Assembly (NCBI GenBank): GCA_942490775.1
Contig: CALNYL010000001.1
Location: 248,001 to 312,000 of the forward strand
Length of the DNA stretch: 64,000 nt
Source of the DNA: UBA6489 sp942490775
GTDB taxonomy: Bacteria; Patescibacteriota; Gracilibacteria; BD1-5; UBA6164
Direction: 5' to 3'
This document shows, piece after piece, positions 10,799 through 19,581 of this stretch. The notes beneath the pieces are model-generated. The model saw only the letters and a list, made by a program, of their open reading frames with translations, had not been told where the DNA came from and made no database searches. Made by a program: the position numbers and the translations under genes. How positions within the stretch are numbered: the first letter of the stretch is position 1; the number at the start of each line of letters is the position of its first letter.

Positions 10799-11572
10799 AT
10801 GTGAATAACAGCCGCTCAAGTAAAAGAACTTAGAGAAAGAACATGAATCGGTATGATGGAGTGTAAAAAAGCTCTAACTACCACTGACTGAGATATGGAA
10901 AAAGCAATAGAAGAACTAAGAAAAAAATGATTAGCTAAAGCAGCTAAAAAATCAGATAGAGAAACAACAGAATGATACATAAAAACTTTATCAGAAGACT
11001 GAAAAACTTATGTTGTTTCAGTTCAATGTGAAACAGACTTTTTAGCTAGATCTGATGGTTTTCAAGCTATGCTTACAGAACTTTTAGAAATGCTAAAAAA
11101 CTGAAAAAGTTCAGAAGAAATGGATGAATATGTTAAAGAACAAGTTCTAGAACTTGGTGAAAATATGAAAATAAAGGACTCTAAAGCTATAGAAGGAGAA
11201 GTTGTTTCTTCTTATGTTCACTCTAATGGTAAATTAGCAGCTGTAATAGTTGCTAAATCATGAGATGAAGATAAGCTTAAACAAGTTGCTATGCATGTAA
11301 CTGCAACTAATCCTGATTATTTAAGAGCTAGTGATATAAGTGAAGAAATTGTTGAGAAAGAAAAAGAAATTCAATTAGCTACTATGAAAAATGATCCTAA
11401 AATGGCTAATAAATCAGATGATGTTTTATTAAAAATTATAGAAGGTAAGATGTGAAAATTTAAATCTGAAATTTCACTTCTAGAACAAGCATTTGTAGTT
11501 GATCCTAGCAAGAAAGTAAAAGATATTGTTTGAGAAGATACAATAGAAGCTTTTTATAGATATAGTATATAA
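10799..11572 (+). CDS. tsf: Elongation factor Ts
   Basis: 257 residues. The start is ATG 10799, immediately followed by TGA (Gly), giving MGITAAQVKELRERTGIGMM, where TGA also encodes the Gly of the EF-Ts signature LRERTGxGMM. Then ECKKAL, a UBA-like N-domain, and CETDFLARSDGFQ (EF-Tu contact motif), dimerisation region and C-terminal helix with LLEQAFVVDPSKKVKD. It recycles EF-Tu-GDP in the cytoplasm. No other plausible start exists: an ATG-TGA start would be missed by any standard-code gene finder. Ends at TAA 11570 and is followed by two palindromes. Confidence 0.95.
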
Positions 11573-11632
11573 CCCATTAAATAATCCTAACTTGAATTCT
11601 TTCCTTTAATACTAAAGGAAAGAGGCTACAAA
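11573..11632. repeat. Family A palindromic repeat after tsf
   Basis: ATAATCCTAACTTGAATTCT then TTTCCTTTAATACTAAAGGA and GGCTACA; stem TTTCCTTTA/TAAAGGAAA. Position directly behind the tsf stop suggests terminator use. Confidence 0.8.
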
Positions 11633-11670
11633 TAAATAGGATATTAATAGTTTCGGAAAATAGAAAATTG

Positions 11671-11705
11671 CAAAGGGTTAAAACCCTCTGTTGACCAACA
11701 GTATA
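11671..11705. repeat. Family B palindromic repeat
   Basis: CAAAGGGTTAAAACCCTCTG followed by TTGACCAACAGTAT. The stem AGGGTT/AACCCT plus CTGTTG/CAACAG-type arms match copies at 56611, 59641 and 62213. Confidence 0.8.
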
Positions 11706-11766
11706 ACATTTATATTCTTCGAAGCAGTTATTTCATATTATTCCCAAAGTTTATTTTTGGGAATTT

Positions 11767-11841
11767 AGTCCCATAGTTAATCGGCTATAACTCAGGACTC
11801 CAAATCCTGCATGCTAGGTTCGACTCCTAGTGGGACTGCCA
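11767..11841 (+). tRNA. tRNA-Trp (CCA)
   Basis: Acceptor AGTCCCA/TGGGACT, D arm GTTA...TAAC, anticodon stem CAGGA/TCCTG with loop CTCCAAA (anticodon CCA), T loop TTCGACT, discriminator G and encoded CCA. The CCA anticodon fits a code in which UGA is not read as Trp. Part of the T arm and acceptor strand recurs at 11990-12016. Confidence 0.95.
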
Positions 11842-11851
11842 TTTGATATTT

Positions 11852-11888
11852 AAAGCAGAATTTTTACCTTTAAGGATTCTGCTTTTTT
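11852..11888 (+). terminator. Intrinsic terminator after tRNA-Trp
   Basis: Stem AGCAGAAT (11854-11861) with ATTCTGCT (11876-11883), then a run of six T. Confidence 0.85.
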
Positions 11889-11932
11889 GATTGCTGAATT
11901 TTATATGTATTGAAAGAACTGATATTGAAAAT

Positions 11933-11961
11933 GTAGGGACAGGTTTTAAACCTGTCCCTAC
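11933..11961. repeat. Family C palindrome (GTAGGGACA)
   Basis: Perfect 14-bp inverted repeat with a 1-base centre: GTAGGGACAGGTTT, T, then its complement. Related GTAGAGACA-ended palindromes occur at 28580 and 33688. Confidence 0.8.
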
Positions 11962-11989
11962 GGATATAAGAAAAGATAAAAATAATGGT

Positions 11990-12016
11990 ATGCTAGGTTC
12001 GACTCATAGTAGGGCT
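11990..12016 (+). repeat. Partial copy of the tRNA-Trp 3' half
   Basis: Bases 11990-12016 match tRNA-Trp positions 11811-11837 (T arm and acceptor strand) at 24 of 27 bases. No 5' half is present, so it is not a tRNA gene. It resembles a duplicated attachment-type end, separated from the parent by about 150 bp holding only a terminator and a palindrome. Confidence 0.75.
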
Positions 12017-12053
12017 AATATTTAAGAAAATAAGAAAAAATATCAAAAGAAAC

Positions 12054-12080
12054 TTGCAATATTAATTATCTTTGTATAAT
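12054..12080 (+). promoter_or_regulatory. Candidate promoter for structured RNA
   Basis: TTGCAA (12054-12059), 15-bp spacer, perfect TATAAT (12075-12080). No start codon follows for 240 bp; a structured stretch and strong terminator do. Confidence 0.5.
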
Positions 12081-12086
12081 AAACTT

Positions 12087-12253
12087 ACACAGAAGCTAAT
12101 AAACTTTTGTGCACACTTTTGTTACATCATTTTTTTAAATGTTGTAAACTTTATGTTTTTTGCATGATGTAGTGTGGGTTTTATGGACTATACTAGCTTA
12201 AAGAGTGGGGACTTTTTAAGCTCAAAAAAAGTACTCAATTGAGTACTTTTTTT
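12087..12253 (+). ncRNA. Candidate structured RNA, 6S-like long hairpin
   Basis: Between the TATAAT at 12075 and a strong terminator (AAAAAAAGTACTCAA mirrored by TTGAGTACTTTTTTT, 12224-12253) the sequence folds by eye into one long interrupted hairpin. AAGCTA (12093) pairs with TAGCTT (12194), ATAAAC with GTTTTAT, CACAC with GTGTG, and TACATCAT with ATGATGTA, leaving an internal bulge and a U-rich apical loop. No ORF is present. Length (about 165 nt) and single-hairpin-with-bubble form recall 6S RNA, which binds RNA polymerase. No sequence-level 6S motif was confirmed, so only the structured-RNA call is moderately safe. Confidence 0.45.
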
Positions 12254-12324
12254 GTTTTTTATTTGTAAAAAATCAAAATATTTATATATTGTAAGTATAT
12301 AAATATTATTTATCTAAAAACAAT

Positions 12325-14163
12325 ATGGAACTAACAAAACTACAAGCCCTTTGAGTGGAAAAGTGAATTATAGCAATAGACACAGAAAAAAATAGAATCA
12401 CCTACAAAAATTTAAAAAATTGAGATAAAAAATACAGACTAACAGACCCAGAAGAACAAGTCAGAGCAGACTATTTTGTAGAACTTGTCACAAAATATCA
12501 ATACGAATCAAAAGACATAGACCTAGAGGTAGAAATGCCAAAAAGAGTACCAAATCAGTTCGCCGATTTAGTTATTTTTGAACCGAAATCATTAGGTAAG
12601 TACTTTGTAATAGAGTTTAAAAAGTCAAATATCACAGATAACGAGTTTGAACAATCTGTAAAGCAATGAATTTGAAATGGTAGAGTCTTAAGTGCAAAAT
12701 ATTATGGTTCAATCGCCTGAACCACTATGAGATTCTTTGAGAAATGAAAAGATGAAAAACTAGACGATGCCTTTTATAGTATTCCTGTAAAATATGGTAA
12801 TCCTGAAACTTGGAAATATACAAAATGATGAACAGTAGATTTAGAGCCTGTAACAATGGAAAACCTAGAAACAGCTTTGTCTAAAGCTCATCAAACAATT
12901 TGGAGATGATGAAAAAGAAATCCAGCAGAAGCATTTTGAGAAGTAGCTAAAATCATTTTTATAAAAATAGCTGATGAAAAAAAGCTTAGAAAAAAATGAG
13001 AACCTTATGAGTTTCAGAGAAAAAGAAATGAATCTACTAAAAAGCTTCAAGACAGGATAAATAAAATTTACGAGGATGAAAGAAAAAAGGATAAACAAGT
13101 ATTTAGTGAAGAAATAAAACTAGATGATAAAGAACTTGCAGCAGTAGTTGAGCATTTACAAAACCTGAATTTTAACAAAACGGATTTAGATATAAAATGA
13201 GAGGCTTTTCAAAAGTTTTTATGAAACTTCTTTAAATGAGATTTTGGGCAATACTTTACACCAAACACCGTAACTAGATTTTGTTTAGAATTATTTGCTC
13301 CTGACATGAAAATCACTGATAAAGTTTTAGATACTTCTTGTGGTAGTGGTTGATTTTTATTAAAAGCTCTTGATATAATGAGAGAACAAGCAGATGAGTA
13401 TTTTGATAAAGATTCTGCTGAGCATTTTAGACATTGGCATAGTTTCGCTGAAAATTATTTATATGGTATAGAAATAAGCGAATCTATAGCTAGAGTTGCT
13501 AAGATGAATATGATTTTGCATGATGACGGTCATACTAATGTTATTAGCTATGATGGACTTGATGATATAGAGAAAATGGCAAGAATAAATCTTGGATTTA
13601 AAGAAAATAGTTTTAAATATATTTTTACAAATCCTCCTTTTGGTGCAGTGGTTAAAAAGTCAGAGAGTGATTATTTAGAAAAGTTTGAATTATGAAAAAA
13701 GGATTGAAATAAATCTAGACCAGCACAAAAAACGGAGATTCTTTTTATTGAGAGGATTCACAGTTTTCTAAAAGAAGGATGAAGGTGTGCGGTTGTGTTA
13801 CCAGATGGGATTTTAACTAACTCTAGTTTACAGTATGTGAGAGAATGGATTTTAGAGCATTTTAAACTTTTGGGTGTTGTGAGTTTACCACAGGATGCTT
13901 TTAGGTATTATGGTGCTGGTGTTAAGTCTAGTGTTTTGATTTTGGAGAAACCTCACCCTAACCCTCTCCTTAGAGGAGAGGGGATAAAAGGAAGTAGTGG
14001 CGATGGGTTAAAAACCACTGTTGACAGAAGAGGTAATTATAAGATATTTATGGCTACTGCTGAAAAGATTGGGGTTGATGCAACTGGTAGGAAGTGTAGG
14101 GATGATTTGCCAGAGATTGCAAAGCAGTTCAGAGAGTTTTTAAAAAATCCTATGGATTTTTAG
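12325..14163 (+). CDS. Restriction-modification fusion: PD-(D/E)XK nuclease + N6-adenine methyltransferase (BcgI-like RM subunit)
   Basis: 612 residues from ATG 12325 to TAG 14161. The N-terminal 170 residues resemble the type I HsdR N-domain, with FADLVIFEPKSLGKYFVIEF ending in E-F-K, a PD-(D/E)XK pattern. A linker follows, then a type I-style methylase: DTSCGSGGFLLKA (motif I, about residue 338) and FTNPPFG (motif IV, about residue 434). It would cut and methylate DNA at sites chosen by the downstream specificity subunit. No separate restriction subunit is seen, and nuclease-methylase fusion plus S partner matches the BcgI (type IIB) plan. Residues 543-570 come from an in-frame palindrome insertion. 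Confidence 0.8.
13951..14032 (+). repeat. Palindromic repeat inserted in frame within the methylase gene
   Basis: CCTCACCCTAACCCTCTCCT then TAGAGGAGAGGGGA forms a hairpin and encodes PHPNPLLRGEG; it is followed by a Family B-like GGGTTAAAAACC...TGTTGAC stretch encoding GLKTTVD. The sequence encodes about 28 residues near the C-terminus without breaking the frame. Confidence 0.8.
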
Positions 14164-14225
14164 TTGCCCCTGATTTTCAGGATAAGATTTTTATCGTTAG
14201 TCAGGGGCAGATAGAGAGGTTTGAT

Positions 14226-15365
14226 GTGGAAACTTACATTAATAAAATTAATATTTCTAGTAAATATAAACTAATAAAACTTTGAGAAATTGCAAAATTA
14301 AAAGCTTGAGGGACACCAAGAAGAGGAAAAGATGAATTTTGGAAAGGTTGAGATATAAATTGGTTAAAATCTTGAGAATTAAAAGATTCATTAAAAATTA
14401 TAAAAATTTCTGAAAAGATTACAGAAAAATGATTAAAACAATCATCGGCAACTTTATTTGAAAAATGAACATTACTTATTGCAATGTATTGAGTAACAGC
14501 ATGAGAAGTATGAATTTTATGAGTTGACTCAACAACAAATCAGGCTGTTTGTTCAATTATTCCAAAAATTGAGATTAATAAAAATTATATTTTCTGGATA
14601 TTAATTTTTTTGAGAAAAAAAATAAGGTCAGAAACTTTTTGAGGAGCTCAACCAAATATAAGTAAAAATTATTTAGAAAATTTAAAAATTCCTCTTCCTC
14701 CTTTAGAAATTCAAAATCAAATAGTTGAAAAAATGGATAGGGCTTTGGAGATAAAAAAGCAAAAAGAAAAAGAGGCTAAGCAGTTGCTTGAAGGTATTGA
14801 TGATTTTGTTTTGGGTGAGTTGGGGATTGAGTATGAAGAAGTGGAAGAGAAAAAGGTTTTTGGGGTTATGTTGAGTGAGTTAGGAGAAAATAAAAGGTTT
14901 GATAGTTTTTATAATGATCCCAAGTTTTTGGAATTAGAAAAAAGGCTTGAAGGATGAAAATATGAGATTAAAAAAGTAAGTGATTTTTTAGTTTCAAGAA
15001 GTTGAAGTGTTTGAATAATTGCTTTGGTAAAAAAAGAATTCAAAGGTTTTGCTTTTGGCTCTTTTATGATTAAATTTTCACTAAATAGTTCTAATTTAAT
15101 ATCTAAAGAATATGTACAATTTTGGTTAAACAATAAATTAAATCAGAATTTAATTGAACAAGAAAAAATTTGAGCAATACAATGAAATATAACAATTGAT
15201 ACTATAAAAAATTTCAAAATTCCTCTTCCTCCTTTGGAAGTTCAGGAAAAAATAGCAAATGAGGTAAAAAGTAGAATTGAGAGGGCAGAGGTTTTGGGGA
15301 GAGAGGCAAGGGAAGTTTATGAGGAGGGGAAGAGGGGAGTGGAGGAGATGGTTTTGGGGGAGTAG
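14226..15365 (+). CDS. hsdS: Type I-style DNA specificity (S) subunit
   Basis: 379 residues from GTG 14226 (frame open upstream without ATG; an earlier alternative start is possible) to TAG 15363. Two target-recognition domains, each closed by the S-family motif: LKIPLPPLEIQ near residue 160 and FKIPLPPLEVQ near residue 338, followed by coiled-coil spacers. TRD1 (KLGEIAKLKAGGTPRRGKDE) is full length; TRD2 (KKVSDFLVSRSGSVGII) has only about 95 residues and lacks the usual front half, suggesting an in-frame deletion. It directs the upstream nuclease-methylase. Its 3' end is duplicated at 15945 and, degenerate, at 19305. The overall family is secure; functionality of TRD2 is doubtful. Confidence 0.85.
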
Positions 15366-15382
15366 TTTATTTTTTAGTATTT

Positions 15383-15820
15383 ATGAAAATTATGAAAAAA
15401 ACTAAAGAATTGTTTTTGGAATGGTCAAATAAAAAATATGAAATAGATAGCTCTATAAATAAATATAAAGTCCACAAAAGACAATTTTGGCTTTATAATA
15501 TTTGAGTAAATATTTGAAATGAAGAAAGTAAAGATAATAACTTTCTAAGACCATGCCTAATTCTAAATAATTATTTTAAATGAGACTTAATTCTGATCAT
15601 ACCCTTAACAAGCAAATTTAATAAAAGTCTAGAAGATGTTTATTATAAGATTATATGAAAAAAATACTGACTTAATAAAGATAGTTATTTGCTTTTAAAC
15701 CAATTTAAAGTTATTAGTAAAAAAAGATTAATAAGAAAAATAGATTCAGATTGAAAAATGATTTTATTTGATTATAAGGAGTTTATGTTTATTTTAAATA
15801 GTATAAAATCTATGATATAA
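15383..15820 (+). CDS. MazF/PemK-like toxin
   Basis: 145 residues from ATG 15383 to TAA 15818, starting 17 bp after hsdS. The order KRQFWLYNIGVNIGNEESKD, then NFLRPCLILN, LIIPLTSKFN, and LLNQFKVISKKRLIRKID is that of the PemK/MazF fold: R-E/Q-W...G.N.G...RP.LI, PLTS, and the S/N-Q-x-(x)-SKRL block. Such proteins cleave mRNA. No antitoxin ORF lies beside it; solitary PemK-like genes next to type I S subunits are seen elsewhere. Flanked on both sides by copies of the hsdS 3' end. Confidence 0.75.
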
Positions 15821-15826
15821 AAAATC

Positions 15827-15854
15827 GGTGTAATTTTAGAAAAAAAATTACACC
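15827..15854 (+). terminator. Hairpin terminator after MazF-like gene
   Basis: GGTGTAATTTT paired with AAAATTACACC, 6-base loop. Confidence 0.7.
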
Positions 15855-15892
15855 TCAGGTGAGTTCTAAATAACTCTATATGTAAGAACATT

Positions 15893-15934
15893 ATATAGAA
15901 AAGTTCCAAAAATGCAAATTTTTGTGGCTCTTTC
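15893..15934 (+). repeat. Short dispersed repeats AGAAAAGTTCCAA and GCAAATTTTTGTGGCTCTTT
   Basis: AGAAAAGTTCCAAAAATGCA recurs almost exactly at 19384 (CAACGATGCA), each time next to an hsdS 3'-end copy. GCAAATTTTTGTGGCTCTTT at 15914 recurs exactly at about 55276. Confidence 0.65.
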
Positions 15935-15944
15935 TTTTCATAAT

Positions 15945-16075
15945 GGGAAATAATAAATGAGGTAAAAAGTAGAATTGAGAAGGCTGAAGTTTTTGAGAGA
16001 GAAGCAAGAGAAGTTTATGAGGAGGGGAAGAGGGAAGTGGAGGAGATGGTTTTAGGGGAGTAGTTTATTTTGTAA
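15945..16075 (+). repeat. Second copy of the hsdS 3' end
   Basis: Near-identical to 15245-15375. Read in frame it encodes NEVKSRIEKAEVFEREARE and VYEEGKREVEEMVLGE then TAG, versus NEVKSRIERAEVLGREARE in hsdS. No start or upstream TRD is present. Together with the intact gene it brackets the MazF-like gene. Confidence 0.85.
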
Positions 16076-16087
16076 TAAGTGTAAGTT

Positions 16088-16576
16088 ATGGAAAATAATC
16101 AAGAGAAAGAAAATAAAATAGATTATTTAATTTCTAATTGATTTAAAGAATTAGAAATTAATAACCAAATTTTTAATACAATAGATCAAAAAATTATGTG
16201 GTTTTTCACTTTTATTTCTGCTATACAATGATACTTGCTAGCAAACAAATTTATTGAAAAATCTATAGATATATCAAAATCAAAAGATTTGATTTTGATT
16301 TTGATATTAGTGATATGATTTACTATTTTATGATTTAATGTTTATATTTTGAAATGAAAGAGATTTCTAACTTGACCAAATACTTTATCTCAAACTAATG
16401 AATTTAAAGAAGATTCAAAAAGTCTATTAAATTTAAAATCAAATACATTGTGAGCATTAAATCAATCAAACCGTGAAAATGATATAGTGATAAAAAATAA
16501 ATCCAAATATTTTAGATATTCTATGAATTTATTAGTAACTTATTTTTTATTTATAACAGTTTATTTTTTAATTTAA
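16088..16576 (+). CDS. Membrane protein with three predicted helices, unknown
   Basis: 162 residues from ATG 16088 to TAA 16574. An amphipathic charged N-terminus (ISNGFKELEINNQIFNTID) leads into helix 1 (IMWFFTFISAIQGYLLA), helix 2 (LILILILVIGFTILGFNVYI), a roughly 60-residue cytoplasmic Asn/Ser/Lys-rich loop and a C-terminal helix (YFLFITVYFLI). The two-helix plus loop plus helix plan recalls membrane effectors found in defence loci, but no family motif was recognised. It lies in the accessory block between hsdS 3'-end copies; a defence role is only a guess from location. Confidence 0.6.
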
Positions 16577-16581
16577 TTTAT

Positions 16582-16728
16582 ATGTGTGATAACAATAATA
16601 CTTGAAATAATAATAGTGAAGATTTTCCTACCACTTCAGCAGATCCGAATTATCAAACAAGGGGAAATGATAATGATTTTCCAGATAATTCTAATAATAT
16701 CTCATCACAGACTTTTTCAGAAGATTAA
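16582..16728 (+). CDS. Small Asn/Asp/Ser-rich hypothetical protein
   Basis: 48 residues from ATG 16582 to TAA 16726, five bases after the preceding membrane gene. Low-complexity acidic sequence (NNNTGNNNSEDFPTT, then NDNDFPDNSNN) with no hydrophobic segment. No family recognised. The tight spacing suggests translation with its neighbours. Confidence 0.45.
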
Positions 16729-16747
16729 TATATTATAAAATTATAAA

Positions 16748-17446
16748 ATGAATTTTGATATAAAAAAATTTTCAAAAACACAACTAGGAATTTGAATTTG
16801 ATTAATGGCTTCTATTCTATGAATTATTAGTTTCTTCTTTTTCTGAAATTCATCAATAGAAACAGAATTTAATTCAGCAGTTGAAGAGTGAAATATTAAC
16901 AATCAGAAAGGGGAAAATAATACAATAATTAATGAAGTTAATGGCTGAAAAGTTGAAGTAGCAGAAAAAATTGAGAATTATTATAAAGATACACCAAGTC
17001 CAGAATATTTAAATGTAAGAAATGATTTAACTAAAACATTATTTTGAGAGGATTTAATTAGAGGTTATTTTGAGATTGGCAATATGTGAAAATATAGAGA
17101 TGCTTGTTCTTTACTAAAAAACAATAAGTGCAATTCAAGTATTTGAAGTGATTTAAATAATTTCTCAAGATTTTGGGATAAAATAGATGGATGATATAAA
17201 GTTATAGATATTTATAGGTCTGATAAACAGCCTGATAATTGAGAAATAGTTTATTGTGTTAAGTATGAATATAAATTAAAACAGGACTTAAACCCTTTAC
17301 CAATTCAGGAGATTTTTCAATACAGATTAAAAAAAAGGGAAGATTGATTAGAAGAAATATCATCAAGAGTTTGTGAAAGTAAAAAGAAGTGAGATAAAGT
17401 TTTAAAATGTCCAATAGAAACTAAAAATTTATATTGTAGAAAATAA
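16748..17446 (+). CDS. Single-pass membrane-anchored protein, unknown
   Basis: 232 residues from ATG 16748 to TAA 17444. One N-terminal helix (LGIGIGLMASILGIISFFFG) followed by an extracytoplasmic-type domain with six or more Cys residues (including DACSLLKNNKCNSS and YRSD...IVYCVKYEY) and many polar residues, including Asn-Asn runs. The Cys pairs could form disulfides if exported. No known family. It ends the small membrane cluster after hsdS. Confidence 0.6.
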
Positions 17447-17537
17447 GTAACAAGTAATCATCATGACACACTACATAAAACTACATTACCTCTCAAATCC
17501 AAACAATGAATGAAACTTAAAAATTTAAAACACTATT

Positions 17538-18008
17538 ATGAAAAATAATAAAAATATCACCCTTTTTGATTATAAAAACATAAAAGTAAGAACCGTTATT
17601 ATTGACGGAGATATTTGGTTTGTAGCAAAAGACATTTGTGATATTCTAAAAATATCAAATTCAAGAGATGCAATATCAAACCTATCTGACAAGATGAAAA
17701 TGACTTTGGTTTGGAAAGAGAGCATCCTAGGTATTACCGAGGATCCTAATACAGTAAGAATATTACTGATATCTGAACCCTGAATGTATAAACTTGTTTT
17801 CAAATCAAGAAAACCAGAAGCAGAGAAATTTAGCGATTGGGTAGTAACAGAAGTTTTACCTACCATTAGAAAAACTTGAAGTTATTGAATAACAAAAACT
17901 TTAAGCCCTATGATGATGAGATTTAGCTTGAATTCAAAACAAAATAGTACCTTGTGATATTGGTCAATGTTAAATAAAATTACCATATTTGCAAAATACC
18001 TTTCCTAG
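17538..18008 (+). CDS. BRO-N domain (phage antirepressor-like) protein, C-terminally truncated
   Basis: 156 residues from ATG 17538 to TAG 18006. The BRO-N fold is clear: VRTVIIDGDIWFVAKDICDI near residue 15, then ILKISNSRDAISNLSDK, ISEPGMYKLVFKSRKPEAEK and FSDWVVTEVLPTIRKTGSYG. Such domains bind DNA in phage antirepressors. The usual C-terminal partner domain is absent. One base out of frame the DNA reads LQNTFPSVIEYKEKKILENK to a TAG at 18049, so a frameshift may have cut the end. Phage-derived cargo is likely. Confidence 0.8.
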
Positions 18009-18069
18009 TGTTATTGAATATAAAGAAAAGAAAATATTAGAAAATAAGTAGGAAAATAAATCAAATTTT

Positions 18070-18143
18070 ATGTTAAAAAAGTTAACACTCTATGTTAAAA
18101 GAATGTTAAAAAACTTTTGACAAAATACCAAAAATAATATAAT
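18070..18143 (+). promoter_or_regulatory. Promoter and repeated operator-like motif before the Panacea antitoxin
   Basis: TTGACA at 18117 with TATAAT at 18138 (or TAATAT at 18140, spacer 17). Just upstream TGTTAAAA occurs three times (about 18071, 18093, 18104), a plausible binding site for the HTH antitoxin encoded downstream. Confidence 0.5.
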
Positions 18144-18175
18144 ATGCCAACATATTAATACTAAAACAATGTATT

Positions 18176-18859
18176 ATGAATAAAAATATAGAATCATTTA
18201 GAAAAGAAAAAAGGCTTACTCAAGACGAAGTTGCAAAATATCTATGAATTACTCGTCAAACATACTCAAAACTAGAAAAGTGAAAAATACAACCAACACT
18301 ATGACAAGCAGTAAAACTAGCAGAACTTTTATGAGTAAACATGGATGATTATATAGGAATATACACCAAAATAGAAGCAAAAAAATCTATAGACTGGGAT
18401 AAATACAAACAGATAATCACAAATTTCATCAAATACTGAGCCGATAACGATTGAAAAATAACAAAAACCAAACTAGCAAAACTTTGTTACCTACTAGATT
18501 TTTCTTGGTACTACTACAACTTAGAACCCATAACAGGTCTAGAATATAAAAAATTTGCTCAATGACCAGTACCAGATGCATATTTTTCAACACTAGAAGA
18601 ACTATTTGAAGAAGAATCAATCTCTATAGAAATAAAATGAAGATCTCACTTAATAGAAAACATCTGAACACCAAATAATAATAAACTCTCAGAAGACGAG
18701 TTGAAAATGCTTGAAAATATAGCAAAAAAATGGAAATGAAAACCAACTAGTGAAATAGTTAATTTCACTCACAAACAAATACCATGGATGATATGTTATA
18801 ATAGGGAGGTAATCCCATACGGTTTAATTACTCAAGAAGAAGTAGAAAATGTGTACTAA
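18176..18859 (+). CDS. HTH + Panacea (SocA/DUF4065) domain antitoxin
   Basis: 227 residues from ATG 18176 to TAA 18857. Residues 1-65 form an XRE-type helix-turn-helix (KRLTQDEVAKYLGITRQTYS then KLEKGKIQPTLGQAVKLAE). Residues 85-225 carry the Panacea domain: KITKTKLAKLCYLLDFSWYY, KKFAQGPVPDAYFSTLEEL, LSEDELKMLENIAKKW and EIVNFTHKQIPW. Panacea domains neutralise many unrelated toxins in type II systems, and the HTH suggests autoregulation through the TGTTAAAA motifs upstream. The stop overlaps the next start by 11 bp, typical of a toxin-antitoxin operon. Confidence 0.85.
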
Positions 18860-19256
18860 CAACAAATATTATAGTATCTCAGTTCATAAATATGCTAAAA
18901 AACATTTTATAAAATCTTTTTCTAGAAAGTATAAAACTTGGGATGCTACATTTATTGAAATTGAAAACATGTTATCCCGTGTGGATATGTTTCTTTTAAC
19001 TTCAAAAATTGAAAAAATCCACAATTGTGATACTTGATATATAGCTAAATGCGAATTTAAGGTAGTATGAACAAGTGAATCACCCAAAAAATCTTGAAAT
19101 AGAATAATTATCTTTGTAGATGAAGAAAAATTTGAAACTCAAATATTACTATTGTATGCAAAAACTAACATTTGAAGTCACAACGAAACTATTTGGTGGG
19201 AACAAGAAATAAAAAATAGTCACAAAGACATAGCAAAATTATTCTCTTGATTATAA
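18849..19256 (+). CDS. Panacea-associated toxin, RelE-like
   Basis: 135 residues from ATG 18849 (overlapping the antitoxin) to TAA 19254. The order SVHKYAKKHFIKSFSRKYKT, then GYIAKCEFKVVGTSESPKKS, GNRIIIFVDEEKFETQILLL and YAKTNIGSHNETIWWEQEIK resembles a RelE-superfamily family in which a K/R-rich helix is followed by a basic strand and a R-I-I-x-(F/Y)-V-D-E strand. The predicted role is growth inhibition, probably via mRNA or ribosome, neutralised by the Panacea partner. Toxin class is inferred from fold pattern; pairing is strong from overlap. Confidence 0.65.
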
Positions 19257-19304
19257 AATATAAAATTATTCTTTATCTCTGAAATAACCCCAAATCAAAC
19301 AGAT

Positions 19305-19408
19305 TATAAAATTATGATGAAAGTAGAATTGAGACAGTAGAAGTTTTAGATAGAAGCCAAGATAGAAGTAAAAAAGATGGTTTTAGAAAAGTTCCAACGA
19401 TGCACAAA
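19305..19408 (+). repeat. Degenerate third copy of the hsdS 3' end
   Basis: GATGAAAGTAGAATTGAGAC and the following TAGAAGTTTTAGATAGAAG, then GATGGTTTTAGAAAAG, follow the same order as the hsdS tail but with gaps and stops in frame. It is followed by AGAAAAGTTCCAACGATGCA, the partner of the motif at 15893. It marks the far edge of the accessory block. Confidence 0.6.
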
Positions 19409-19581
19409 ATATATTATACTCTCTACGAACCTTGTTTTTCAAAAACTTGCATTTATACATCATAACATTATAATAAGCACCACTTAAAAAGAAGATTGTG
19501 CTTATTTATGTTTTTTGCAAAGAAAACAAAATCTTCTTACATTCTCCTTACATTGAATAATTATATTAAAGAGATATTACT

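Noticed and set aside
17464..17529. 21-codon ORF before the BRO-N gene
   Set aside because: Too short, no family, no distinct ribosome-binding signal; could be chance in an AT-rich gap.
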